A stretch of 64,000 nucleotides of DNA, taken from contig JBHHWO010000002.1 in NCBI GenBank assembly GCA_046756565.1, positions 1 through 64,000 of the forward strand. The letters run 5' to 3'. Source of the DNA: CALZIK01 sp046756565. Its GTDB lineage: Bacteria > Acidobacteriota > Thermoanaerobaculia > Multivoradales > JAHEKO01. Made by a program: the position numbers and the translations under genes. Below are positions 19,152 to 27,479 of the stretch, in pieces. Position 1 is the stretch's first letter; each line of letters begins with the position of its first letter. The notes below the pieces were generated by a model. It had not been told where the DNA came from, made no database searches, and saw only the letters and a list, made by a program, of their open reading frames with translations.

Positions 19152-19630
19152 TCCTCGGCCAAGAGCTTCTCAACGGCCGTGTCGAACTCTTCCCAGGCCG
19201 CCCGCCGGCCATCTTCGGTGGTCGCTTGACGCATCGACGCCGAAGCCCCGAGCAACTTCTTCTTGGCCTTGCGGGTCACCACCACGAAGCCGAGTTCGTA
19301 TTTGCCGGTTTCGCCTTCGTCGGCGTTGTGGTGGTGGCCGCCCTCGATCAAGCGCTTGCGAATTCCAGCCATCGCGTTGTCGCCTTCGGTGGCGAAGAGC
19401 GCCATCTCTGCGGCGCAGCGCTCGAACTCACCTCGGGCCATCGAACGCTTGGCGCCACGATAATGGTCGTCGAGAATCGCTCGGACGAACTGGTCCTCGG
19501 CTTGGCGTACCGCGAGAATAGAGTCGGCAAGGGCGTCGTAGGCGCCAACCAAGCTGGTCGGACTCTTCTGGGCGGCGAGCGGCAGTGCAAGCAGTGTCAT
19601 GCACAGCCCCATCAGGATCTTCTTTGGCAT
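19148..19630 (-). CDS. Small exported protein of unknown function
   Basis: A 160-residue protein. The frame is open further upstream, but the ATG at 19630 has a clear ribosome site (AAGGAG, 5 nt upstream) and starts a signal peptide MPKKILMGLCMTLLALPLA ending at AAQ. The mature part is helical and charged, with a HHHNADEGETGKYELGF segment and a C-terminal KKKLLGASASMRQA helix. I do not recognise the family. It has one Cys in the mature part and no CXXCH, so it is not a cytochrome c'. It shares its stop region with the CRTAC1 gene downstream and has a 7-bp-arm inverted repeat just upstream of its start. Confidence 0.6.
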   Translation of the reverse strand: MPKKILMGLCMTLLALPLAAQKSPTSLVGAYDALADSILAVRQAEDQFVRAILDDHYRGAKRSMARGEFERCAAEMALFATEGDNAMAGIRKRLIEGGHHHNADEGETGKYELGFVVVTRKAKKKLLGASASMRQATTEDGRRAAWEEFDTAVEKLLAED

Positions 19631-19650
19631 GTCGGTCTCCTTTCCGTCTG

Positions 19651-19672
19651 GGTCTAGCCTGCAAACTAGACC
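19651..19672. promoter_or_regulatory. Inverted repeat upstream of the small exported protein
   Basis: Perfect arms GGTCTAG and CTAGACC enclose 8 bp (CCTGCAAA), 21 nt upstream of the ATG at 19630. The position suits an operator or a 5'-leader hairpin. No regulator gene is adjacent, so the binding protein is unknown. Confidence 0.4.
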
Positions 19673-19690
19673 AGGTGCACGACTTTGGCT

Positions 19691-19706
19691 CCACCCGAAA
19701 GGGTGG
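19691..19706 (-). terminator. Stable hairpin after the ferredoxin operon
   Basis: CCACCC and GGGTGG pair perfectly around a four-base loop (GAAA on the plus strand). It lies about 110 nt beyond the ferredoxin stop and before the leader of the next gene, where a transcript end would be expected. There is no following U run, so termination would not be of the classic intrinsic type. Confidence 0.4.
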
Positions 19707-19814
19707 TCGCAGACTGCTTTGGGCAGCCGGGCCGTCGCGCACGGTGGCTGCGGCCGAGCGATTGGCAGCGGTCGACGAGACTTGAAGACAGCGTAGTCAC
19801 CCGGGCTGAGAGCC

Positions 19815-20207
19815 TCACCCGAGTCCGGCAAGACCTTCGGCGGCCTCGTGCATTTCTTCCAGCTCGTAGCTGTAAAGCAGAGAGCGAATGGTCAGTCGCG
19901 GCGCGAGAGCAACTCCTTCGGCAAACGGCCAAATGTCGATCGTTTCCCAAGGGCAGTGGCGCGCACACAACTTGCAGCCGATACAGCGATCCAGATCGAC
20001 CTCCACTAGTTTCAGGAGGTCGGAAAACTGCGGGCCCGGGACAACCTCGATGCAGTCTACCGGACAAAACGCGATACAGACCTCGCAACCACTGCATCCG
20101 GTCTGATCCACCACCGCGATCTCGTTGGGGGCCCGAGGCCGCGGTGGTTTGTCGACCTCGACCCTTTTCTCGTGTGTCTGATGGTCGGTCATGCCGCTGT
20201 TCCCCAT
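19815..20207 (-). CDS. Two-[4Fe-4S] ferredoxin-type protein
   Basis: A 130-residue cytosolic protein with two full 4Fe-4S motifs: CSGCEVCIAFCPVDC (residues 38-52) and CIGCKLCARHCPWE (about 75-88). No signal peptide is present. It starts 9 bp after the 14-haem cytochrome gene, as the last gene of the electron-transfer operon. A ferredoxin tied to exported cytochromes suggests a cytosolic electron donor to, or acceptor from, the membrane side of the chain, though no inner-membrane quinol oxidase is encoded in the window. An alternative start at Met6 (20192) is equally plausible. Confidence 0.85.
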   Translation of the reverse strand: MGNSGMTDHQTHEKRVEVDKPPRPRAPNEIAVVDQTGCSGCEVCIAFCPVDCIEVVPGPQFSDLLKLVEVDLDRCIGCKLCARHCPWETIDIWPFAEGVALAPRLTIRSLLYSYELEEMHEAAEGLAGLG

Positions 20208-20216
20208 GCCGCCAGG

Positions 20217-22610
20217 CTACGGGATCGTCGGCGAGTCGTCCCCTGCGGCTGCGGGCCGGTAGGGAAAGCCCTCCATGTCGGCGCCGTGACAGCTCAGATA
20301 GCAGCGACGCTGGCGGGTCGACGTGTTGATCCACCATTCAGGGAGCGCGCGGCCGCCGAAGGGAGTGATGTCCGGCGAGAAGTTGACCAGATGGGTCTTG
20401 AAGCCGGCCGGTGGTGAGGTGAAGATCGTGCCGTTGACGTTGTACTGGGTGTTGTCCGCGGTGCGGTTCGAGTGGACGTTGAAGTGGCAGTTTTTGCACG
20501 TCGCCCGCGTGTCGTCGATGCGGTCGACCAGATGGACCTCGTGGAGGTTGTCGCGGCCATCGATCGTGTCGTAGAAGTTGGTCGACGCCGGTGGGTTGTC
20601 GTCGTCCCGACGGGCTTCGACGAGGCGTGCCGGATCATGGCAGAGGAAGCAGAGCTCGAAGTTGCTCCGGTTCCAGCTCGCTGGGCCTTGTAGATCGGTC
20701 CAGTACTCGGCGCGCCGGATGGCGGCGTTCGTCGAACCGTGAGGACCCTTGGGGGAGGCCGGCGAGTTCGACGCCGGACCGAAAGCGTCGGCAGTGGCCT
20801 CGTTGTTGTGACAGTCGGTACAGTCGATGGTGGAGGTCGTCGACAGCCCGCCCAGTAGCGCGTTGTTCAGGTTGGCCGACTGGTTCTGTCCCTGACCGGC
20901 AACAGGATGGAAGGCGCTGTTCGAAGTCTGGAAGTCGAGCCTCTTGTTGCTGGTTCCCGGCCGCGAGCTGTTGAACGTGTCTCCGTGACACTTGAAGCAC
21001 AACTCGTACTGGACGAGATCTCGTTCGTTACCCGTGCCGGGCCCCACGGGATTGCCGGCCAGGTCGATTCCAGTGGCGCCGGCGAGCTTGTTGTCGGGTC
21101 GCGCCTTGTGGGGATTGTGGCAGTCGACACACTCGACCGAGCGTCCGGCGGTCTGCTCGGGGTCCGAGATCGGATGGTGGAAGATATCGGCACCGTTGGT
21201 GCCCTTCTGGAACTCGCCACGTATGTCGGTGCCGGCGGGCGAGCCATCGTGGCAGGTGAAGCACAGGTCCTCTGCATCGGCCGGGTCGCTGCCGTCGGCT
21301 GCAATGTCGTAGCGCTCGACCCAGAGCCTGGGGTAGTCCTGAGCCGGGGTCGCGTCGTCGGGCCAGCCGTGCGGCCAGTGGCAGTTCACGCAGCTACCGC
21401 GCTTCTCCGCCGTATGCGCAGGGAAGCTGGAGCCGTACTCGCCGCCGGGCCACAGCACACCGGTCGCAGCGTCGAAGTGCGAGCCGGCGACACGGTCGGC
21501 CAGCGTGTGGCACTCGAAGCAGACTTCGGTGATCGCCGCGCGCAGAATATAGCCGTCGTCGGTGCCCGAGGTGGCGGGATTGCCGCCCGGGAAGAAATGA
21601 GGCGCGTGACAGGTCATACAGCGGACGTTGGCCCCGGCGTCGAGCGGCAGCTGCAGCGGTGTCTGAAAGGTCGGATCGGCCGGAATGGGTACTCCAACCG
21701 GATGCGATCCCTGATCCGACGAGGTCACGTCGCGGACCTCGTGGCAGGTCGTACACATCTGATTGGTATCGTTTTGGACCCGCTGGTAGTGGCGACCGAC
21801 ACCGGTTCCGGTCCAGCCGGATCCGGCGCCGGTAAAGGGTGGAGCATTGGGATCGAAGGGCTGCTTGTCCTGCCAGTGCTGGTTGTGGCAGACGGTACAC
21901 ACCACCTTCTCGGCGCTGCGCTGGAAGCGGTTGGCCATGTCCGCCTCGAAGGCGATGCCGGGGTCCGGTGCCCGGAGGTCGGTGCGCACCCACAGCGTCC
22001 AGGTGTCCCCGGGGAGAAAGCTCGGCGACGCCGGCGCGTCGATGAAATCGAGGGTCAGGCCCGCGTCGAGCGGCACCGCCGCCCCCGAGGTGCCGGAGCC
22101 ACTGCCGCCTTCCGAATCGGTCCAACTGAATGTCGCGATACCCGCGTCACCGCCACCGGGAGGACCGGTGACGGTGATCGTGTAGGTGCGCTCGATGCGG
22201 CCGGTGAAAGCTCCGGCCGAGCGAATGAGGCCCGCAGAGAGGTTGGTGCCGGCGGCCTCGACGTGTCCCGAAGGACCGGAGTCCCACCGATGGGAGGTGC
22301 CGCTGAGCCCCGGGAAGGCCTGATCCGTGTCGCTCAGCGGCCGGTTGGCGGCCTGGCCGGTCACGTTGTGGCACGACTGGCACAGCAGGGGGACCGTCTG
22401 CGCCTTGATGATCGAGATGCCGTCGGCGTGGTGCGGCGTGTGGCAGGCCAGGCATGGCGCGTCGGGGAGCAGCACGTCGGAGTGCGGCGGATCGACGAAC
22501 TGGGCCAAGGTCTCCGGGGCCGCAGCGGCGAAGAGGATGATCGCCAGGACGACGGGCCGAGCACGTCCATTCAGGTTCGCTGTTCTCTTCATCGGTCGCG
22601 GTTCGTTCAT
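20217..22610 (-). CDS. Large multihaem c-type cytochrome (about 14 haems)
   Basis: A 797-residue exported protein with a signal peptide ending near ETLAQ (residue 37). I count thirteen CXXCH motifs (CLACH, CQSCH, CTVCH, CTTCH, CMTCH, CFECH, CVNCH, CFTCH, CVDCH, CFKCH, CTDCH, CFLCH, CKNCH) and one CXXXCH near the end (CYLSCH), so up to 14 haems. Several are followed by His-rich stretches (CHTPHH, CHNPHK, CHAPHF), as in doubled-CXXCH proteins. Between the second and third haems is a roughly 100-residue haem-free segment rich in Gly and Thr, possibly a beta domain. It starts 4 bp after the NHL/TSP3 gene. The likely location is outer surface or periplasm, as terminal electron carrier of the conduit. 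Confidence 0.9.
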   Translation of the reverse strand: MNEPRPMKRTANLNGRARPVVLAIILFAAAAPETLAQFVDPPHSDVLLPDAPCLACHTPHHADGISIIKAQTVPLLCQSCHNVTGQAANRPLSDTDQAFPGLSGTSHRWDSGPSGHVEAAGTNLSAGLIRSAGAFTGRIERTYTITVTGPPGGGDAGIATFSWTDSEGGSGSGTSGAAVPLDAGLTLDFIDAPASPSFLPGDTWTLWVRTDLRAPDPGIAFEADMANRFQRSAEKVVCTVCHNQHWQDKQPFDPNAPPFTGAGSGWTGTGVGRHYQRVQNDTNQMCTTCHEVRDVTSSDQGSHPVGVPIPADPTFQTPLQLPLDAGANVRCMTCHAPHFFPGGNPATSGTDDGYILRAAITEVCFECHTLADRVAGSHFDAATGVLWPGGEYGSSFPAHTAEKRGSCVNCHWPHGWPDDATPAQDYPRLWVERYDIAADGSDPADAEDLCFTCHDGSPAGTDIRGEFQKGTNGADIFHHPISDPEQTAGRSVECVDCHNPHKARPDNKLAGATGIDLAGNPVGPGTGNERDLVQYELCFKCHGDTFNSSRPGTSNKRLDFQTSNSAFHPVAGQGQNQSANLNNALLGGLSTTSTIDCTDCHNNEATADAFGPASNSPASPKGPHGSTNAAIRRAEYWTDLQGPASWNRSNFELCFLCHDPARLVEARRDDDNPPASTNFYDTIDGRDNLHEVHLVDRIDDTRATCKNCHFNVHSNRTADNTQYNVNGTIFTSPPAGFKTHLVNFSPDITPFGGRALPEWWINTSTRQRRCYLSCHGADMEGFPYRPAAAGDDSPTIP

Positions 22611-22614
22611 CGGA

Positions 22615-24759
22615 TCAGGGCATCAAGGTGGGGTCGATGATCACCGAGAGCTTCGCCCCCTGATGAAAGGAAAGTCCGCCGTCGAGGCGTACCGATACAC
22701 CGGCCCGCAGAGTCAGATTGCCGGTGCCTTCGACAACAACCCCTGGGCCCACCGAGACCAGTTCGCAGGCCGCGAACTCTCGAGCGGTTGCCACGGTCTC
22801 GTTGGAGATCTGAAGAACGGCGACGCTCACAAGGCCGTCGCCATCGTTGCAGTCGTGGGAAAAACAGACACCATCGGCATCGCTGTCAAGCGTGGCGTTG
22901 TTGCCCGTACAAGGGTCACAGTCGTCGGGCACGCCGTCGCCGTCGGCGTCGAAGGTGTCGTTGAATCCAGGACACATGTCGCAGGGGTCGGGCACACCGT
23001 CGCCGTCGGCGTCGTTACCCGAGCAGACATCACAGCCGTCGGGAATGCCGTCACCGTCGATGTCCAACGTATCGTCGAAACCTAGGCAGATGTCGCAGGT
23101 GTCGGGTACGCCGTCGCGGTCGGCGTCGAGTGCGTCGTTGAAACCGGGGCAACGGTCGCAGGCGTCGGGCGCGCCGTCTCCGTCGGCGTCGAAGGCGTCA
23201 TCGAATCCGGGGCACAGGTCGCAGCCGTCGGGTACGCCATCTCCGTCTGTCTCCGCCGTGTCGTTCCATCCGGCGCAGATGTCGCAACCGTCAGGTACGC
23301 CATCACCGTCGGTGTCGACCGCGTCGTTCGCTCCGGCGCAGATGTCGCAGGCATCGGGTAGGCCGTCGGCGTCTGCGTCCAGGGTGTCGTCGAACCCCGG
23401 ACAGACGTCGACGGCATCCGGCACCCCGTCGTTGTCACCGTCAGGACTGGGCGCTACGATCACGGCGTCGAAGCCCTCGAGCGCGAAGGCACCCATCAGG
23501 CCGGCTATGCGTATGACCCCGCTGCCCGCCGCCGGCAGGGTGGATGCGAGCTGAGTGCCGTCGAAAGCTACGTGGACGTCGGGTGTCTGGTCGCCATCGG
23601 CATCTCCGAGCACCGCGGATCCCGCGATAGGCGCGACACTATTGGCGGTGAGGGAGCCGAGGTCGATGAGCGCGAGATCGTAGCCGGGTAGTTCGAGCGT
23701 AGCCGACACCTCCGCGTGCACCAGCGGGTCGAAGACCTGCGGCTCGACCTCGACTTCGAGCTGGACGACGGTCTCCGGGTCGACGTAGCTGTCGAGGCCG
23801 TACATCTCGATGCGGGCGGTGGTGTTGGCGGTCGTCACCAGGCGCCCCGAGGGATCGATCAGAACGTCAGTGGGAGTGGCGAGCTGGCCCGGTCCCACGC
23901 CGACGTCGTTCACGTCGCCGATCGTCACTACCGTCGCCCCCAGGCGGTCGATGACGTGGACCCAACCTTCGAAGGCGTCGGACACGAAGATCCGGCCGAG
24001 AGCGTCGGCCCAAATGCCCTGCGGCATGTTGAAGCGGCCGCTGCCCGAACCTTTTTCCCCCAGGCAGGCGACGAAGGCGCCGGCGCGGTCGAAGATCTGG
24101 ATCCGGCCGTTCAGCTGGTCGGTGACCAGCACCTCGTCGGCGACGGTGTCGATGTGGATTCCAGCGGGAAACTGAAACTGCCCGTCGCCCGTGCCGCGCG
24201 CGCCGAAACCGAAGCGCTTGACGCCAGCGACGTCGTACACCTCGACCCGGTTGGCAATGCTGTCGACCACCCAGACATCGCCGGTCGCCGGGTCGACGGC
24301 GGCGTCGCCCGGCAGGCCGAACTCGCCGGCGCCTTGGCCCAGGTCGAAGAGTGCCTGCCAGTCCGAGGTGTAGGCCGTGACACGGCCGTCGACTCCGTCC
24401 CCAACGTAGATTCGGTCGCCGGCGGCCGTTACAGCGACACTCACCGGCTGGCCCAGGCCTTCGCCCACGGTCAGGAGCCTGCCGTCGGCGGCGCGCACCG
24501 CGACCTTGGCGCCTACTGCATCGGCGATATAGATGCGCCCGAGAGTGTCGACGGCGAGCCGCGTAGGAGTCTGGAACGAAGCGCGGTAGCCGCGCAACCA
24601 CTCCACTGTGGGCGCCGGTAGCGCCGAGGTCCCGCCGCTCGAACAGACCGTCGCCATCGCAACCGTCGCCACCGGTCCGAACATGCCAAGCAGCAAGAGC
24701 AGCCAGATCCGTAGCGGCGGCACCGGTCGGCCGACAGCTCGAGTGTCGCTCTCACTCAT
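22615..24759 (-). CDS. NHL-propeller protein with thrombospondin type 3 repeats
   Basis: About 714 residues from the ATG at 24759 (ribosome site GGAG upstream; a longer frame begins at 24798). A signal or anchor segment (residues 17-38) precedes a six-bladed NHL propeller, about 45-330 (PTRLAVDTLGRIYIADAVG, GLPGDAAVDPATGDVWVVDS, MPQGIWADALGRIFVSDA). After a beta-rich linker, residues 455-650 carry eight or nine Asp-rich 21-residue thrombospondin-3 repeats (DTDGDGVPDGCDICAG type), which bind calcium and form stiff stalks with regular disulfides. A short beta-helix-like tail follows (NLTLRAGVSVRLDGG). It fits a surface or outer-membrane accessory of the cytochrome complex flanking it. Its exact role is unknown. 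Confidence 0.82.
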   Translation of the reverse strand: MSESDTRAVGRPVPPLRIWLLLLLGMFGPVATVAMATVCSSGGTSALPAPTVEWLRGYRASFQTPTRLAVDTLGRIYIADAVGAKVAVRAADGRLLTVGEGLGQPVSVAVTAAGDRIYVGDGVDGRVTAYTSDWQALFDLGQGAGEFGLPGDAAVDPATGDVWVVDSIANRVEVYDVAGVKRFGFGARGTGDGQFQFPAGIHIDTVADEVLVTDQLNGRIQIFDRAGAFVACLGEKGSGSGRFNMPQGIWADALGRIFVSDAFEGWVHVIDRLGATVVTIGDVNDVGVGPGQLATPTDVLIDPSGRLVTTANTTARIEMYGLDSYVDPETVVQLEVEVEPQVFDPLVHAEVSATLELPGYDLALIDLGSLTANSVAPIAGSAVLGDADGDQTPDVHVAFDGTQLASTLPAAGSGVIRIAGLMGAFALEGFDAVIVAPSPDGDNDGVPDAVDVCPGFDDTLDADADGLPDACDICAGANDAVDTDGDGVPDGCDICAGWNDTAETDGDGVPDGCDLCPGFDDAFDADGDGAPDACDRCPGFNDALDADRDGVPDTCDICLGFDDTLDIDGDGIPDGCDVCSGNDADGDGVPDPCDMCPGFNDTFDADGDGVPDDCDPCTGNNATLDSDADGVCFSHDCNDGDGLVSVAVLQISNETVATAREFAACELVSVGPGVVVEGTGNLTLRAGVSVRLDGGLSFHQGAKLSVIIDPTLMP
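22890..23445 (-). repeat. Tandem 63-bp repeats coding thrombospondin-3 units
   Basis: Eight to nine consecutive 63-bp units, each coding a 21-residue calcium-binding loop with two Cys, lie within the NHL/TSP3 gene. One unit near 22985-23045 is shorter by a few codons. The nucleotide similarity between units is high, as in a recently expanded array. Boundaries are approximate. Confidence 0.7.
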
Positions 24760-24794
24760 CTGCAAGCTCCGGAATGAGTGGCAACCGTCACGTA

Positions 24795-27479
24795 TCAAGG
24801 CCTCTCAATTCGCTTTTCAAGGCCGAAACGGCACATCCCGTGCGCGTTCTCTTCGAGAATCTTCCACTCGCTTCCCTCCCGAACGAGCTCGAGCGTCTTG
24901 TCGACGGAGTCCGAGCAGAGACTGGAGCGATAGGCCTGGCAAAACGAGACGCGAACCCGGTCGCGGCTCGATTCGGTGATCGATAACGACTCGATATCGA
25001 CTTCGATCCAGGCTGGAGCCAACAATCGTTGCCGACGAAGCCTTTGCCAAGCGTCGCGCTTCGCGCCACTCGCGGGTCGGAACTCGGCCGAATAGGAGGA
25101 CAGGTAACGGTCGACGTCTCCGGCCGCCCACGCGGCGGCCCAGCCCTCTACGACCGATCGGATGGCCCTTTCCTCCTGGCTTCGATCCGGTACTGTCGTC
25201 TGTTCCCTCTTTCCATCCCGAGGTGCTTCCACTTGCCCGGAAGTCGACTCGGCAGGTTGCGTTGGCGCCTGCGTCTCCGGCTCGCCTGAACCGGATGGCT
25301 CGGCCGGGTTCTGCTCACCCCGGCCCGCTGCGTGCTCGGCAAGATCGAAAAGACCGGAAGTCTCGGTGATGCCCGGCTCATCCTGCTCCCAGGCGGCTTC
25401 CGCTCCGTAGGGATACGGCTCCATGCCGGGCAAGTCCTCCGGCCAGGGCTCGTACTCTGGAGCTCTCCTGCGGGCGGGTAACGTGCCTGGAAAGAACCGA
25501 CGTGAAAATCTCAGAGAGCCGGTGACGCCCTCGACCGTTTGAAAGCCCCGCTCGCGTTGCCAGTGCTCGGCCGATGCGATCAGCTGCACCTTGCCCAGTC
25601 TCCATCTGGCGCTGAATCCGAAACGCTCGAATGCCTGGTCTGCCGCCAGGCTATCGACGACCTCCCGGTGACTGGCATAGGACTCGAGCTTCAGCGATGG
25701 CACGGGTTCCCACTGCGCGCTCACTCTGCCCTCCATGACTTCCGTCTCTCGCACCGGCCTCTTGAATCGAGTATCCATCCAAACGAGATTCGCCCGGATC
25801 GTCCACCTGGAACTCGGGATGTAGGTGAGGCCGTCGGCGAGCCGGAGCGATTCGAATGCGAGGAGACTGGAGTCGCGAGTTCGGAGTTCGTTGAACGAGC
25901 TGAGTTTGATCCGTTGTCCGTCCCGGCGGAGTCTGAAGCCGGCGTACTTGTCCCTACGATCGTCAAGCAGAGAATCCGTTTGGCCGGCCAGAAGGTCGTC
26001 GCTGAAGCTCCGGAAGCCGAAGAAGCCCGTAATCCAGGAGTAGTCGACGGAAACGTCCAACTCGGTGCGGCGCGAGTCGAACCGGCTCTCGTCGGGAACT
26101 CGTATTCGATACTCGACCAGAATCGACTGACCGTCGGCGATTCTTCCGCCGGGCAGAGGCAAGATCTCGGCGAACTCTCCAACGAAGTGGATCTCGTAGT
26201 CGGTTCCCTCCTCGAAGATCGTGCTTCCGAGTTCGTCGGTTACGACCACCGTTCCGGGAATCACCGCCGGCTGATCGAGCCGCGACGGAACTCCGAATCG
26301 AAGCCGCTGTTGCTCTCGGGAGATCAAGAGCTCGCCATCGCCGTCCAGGCTGTCGCGCCGGTCGTAAGTGCTACCGAGGCGACCGGTGAGCTTGCCCCGT
26401 CCGGGCAGCCTCTTTCTGTAGTCGAACTGGAGCCTGGCCTGGTCTTGACTGCTGCGGCCCGCGTCCGAGGTGAGATCCGATCTGGTGAAGCGAAGGTCGG
26501 TGTCGAGGCTCTCCCAGAGGCGGTGGTTAAGCCATGCGCTGAGCCTCTGAGAGTCGGTGGCTCGACCAGAGAAGGTTTCCTGATTCCTGTATTCGTAGCG
26601 CAGGCCGCTTTCGAGGGTGTCCCTGTGGCGCAGGCGGAGGTCTTCGTCGATCGAGAATGAAGACGAAGTCAGCTCCCCGGACCTGTCGAAGTAGCGTACC
26701 GTGGATCGCAGGGTCGCCAGCCGGGGCTCGAGCAGCTCGATTGTGTGATTCAGGCTCGCGGTCTGAGTCTGATTGCTGAAGCGGGGTGATAGCTCGTCCT
26801 CGACATCCTCGATCTGAAGAAAAAGATAGGCCTCGTTGCGCCGCCACCGGTTCTCGGCCTGGTAGCTCAACGTCTCCTTTTTCTGGTCGAACGCTCGTAT
26901 TTGCCGATCGAAATCGGAGATCGACTCGAGAGTGTTGTTCCGATAGCTCAACCGCGCCGGGAAGAACCTAGGTCCCACCTGAAATGCGAGACCGAGGCTG
27001 GAGGTGTCGAGCCTCTGGCTGCCGGCGAATTCGACCGGGGTTACGGTCTCAGCCTGGTTCGCGAACAGAGTGAATCCGTAGGCCTTGTCGGGCATGAAGG
27101 TCGCGTTCAGATCGTAGCCACGAACCTTGCCCTCGCCCGATGCTTCCTGGTCGAGTCCGGAGGTGGTACTGCTCCGTAGAAAACCGAGGGTCAGGCCGAA
27201 GTTGACGGTCAGGAAGCGGCGGCTGACGAAGATGGCGGTGTTTCTGAACCCGAATCTCTGCTCGGTCTGGTTGCGCTCCACTAGAGGCCTGCTACCTGCA
27301 CTCGAGAACAGATTCTGCTCCTGATGGTCGAATCCCAGTTCCGCGAAGCCCGTCCAGCGCCCAAGCCGGAATCCGCGGACCGTGGCCTGGGCCGGCGCGA
27401 CGGCGCCAGCCCAGAGCGCGACAGCGAGGACCGCCGCCGTCACTCTGTGGTCGCCGGCCGCGGATTCAGTTGGCCACAT
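24795..27479 (-). CDS. Giant outer-membrane beta-barrel with C-terminal NTF2-like domain
   Basis: About 894 residues. The ATG at 27479 overlaps the end of the octahaem gene by 14 bp and gives a signal peptide ending PAQA. Residues 30-670 are alternating amphipathic strands typical of a 20-plus-strand barrel (LTVNFGLTLGFLRS, KETLSYQAENRWRRNEAYLFLQ, WTIRANLVWMD, KVQLIASAEHWQRER). There is an inserted periplasmic-type segment, GTDYEIHFVGEFAEI ... GQSILVEYRIRV, seen in barrels of metal-reducer cytochrome clusters. After a Pro/Glu-rich linker (about 690-760) comes an NTF2/Cds6-like domain (VVEGWAAAWAAGDVDRYLS, WKILEENAHGMCR). The position between an octahaem lipoprotein and a 14-haem cytochrome suggests the pore of a porin-cytochrome conduit. 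Confidence 0.75.
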   Translation of the reverse strand: MWPTESAAGDHRVTAAVLAVALWAGAVAPAQATVRGFRLGRWTGFAELGFDHQEQNLFSSAGSRPLVERNQTEQRFGFRNTAIFVSRRFLTVNFGLTLGFLRSSTTSGLDQEASGEGKVRGYDLNATFMPDKAYGFTLFANQAETVTPVEFAGSQRLDTSSLGLAFQVGPRFFPARLSYRNNTLESISDFDRQIRAFDQKKETLSYQAENRWRRNEAYLFLQIEDVEDELSPRFSNQTQTASLNHTIELLEPRLATLRSTVRYFDRSGELTSSSFSIDEDLRLRHRDTLESGLRYEYRNQETFSGRATDSQRLSAWLNHRLWESLDTDLRFTRSDLTSDAGRSSQDQARLQFDYRKRLPGRGKLTGRLGSTYDRRDSLDGDGELLISREQQRLRFGVPSRLDQPAVIPGTVVVTDELGSTIFEEGTDYEIHFVGEFAEILPLPGGRIADGQSILVEYRIRVPDESRFDSRRTELDVSVDYSWITGFFGFRSFSDDLLAGQTDSLLDDRRDKYAGFRLRRDGQRIKLSSFNELRTRDSSLLAFESLRLADGLTYIPSSRWTIRANLVWMDTRFKRPVRETEVMEGRVSAQWEPVPSLKLESYASHREVVDSLAADQAFERFGFSARWRLGKVQLIASAEHWQRERGFQTVEGVTGSLRFSRRFFPGTLPARRRAPEYEPWPEDLPGMEPYPYGAEAAWEQDEPGITETSGLFDLAEHAAGRGEQNPAEPSGSGEPETQAPTQPAESTSGQVEAPRDGKREQTTVPDRSQEERAIRSVVEGWAAAWAAGDVDRYLSSYSAEFRPASGAKRDAWQRLRRQRLLAPAWIEVDIESLSITESSRDRVRVSFCQAYRSSLCSDSVDKTLELVREGSEWKILEENAHGMCRFGLEKRIERP

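Noticed and set aside
20907..22640. A 577-codon open frame antisense to the 14-haem cytochrome
   Set aside because: It is a shadow of the cytochrome; the sense strand has 14 haem motifs and a signal peptide. No ribosome site or domain supports the antisense frame.
22890..23445. CRISPR-like regularly spaced repeat
   Set aside because: The repeats are in-frame 63-bp units coding calcium-binding thrombospondin-3 loops with no unique spacers.
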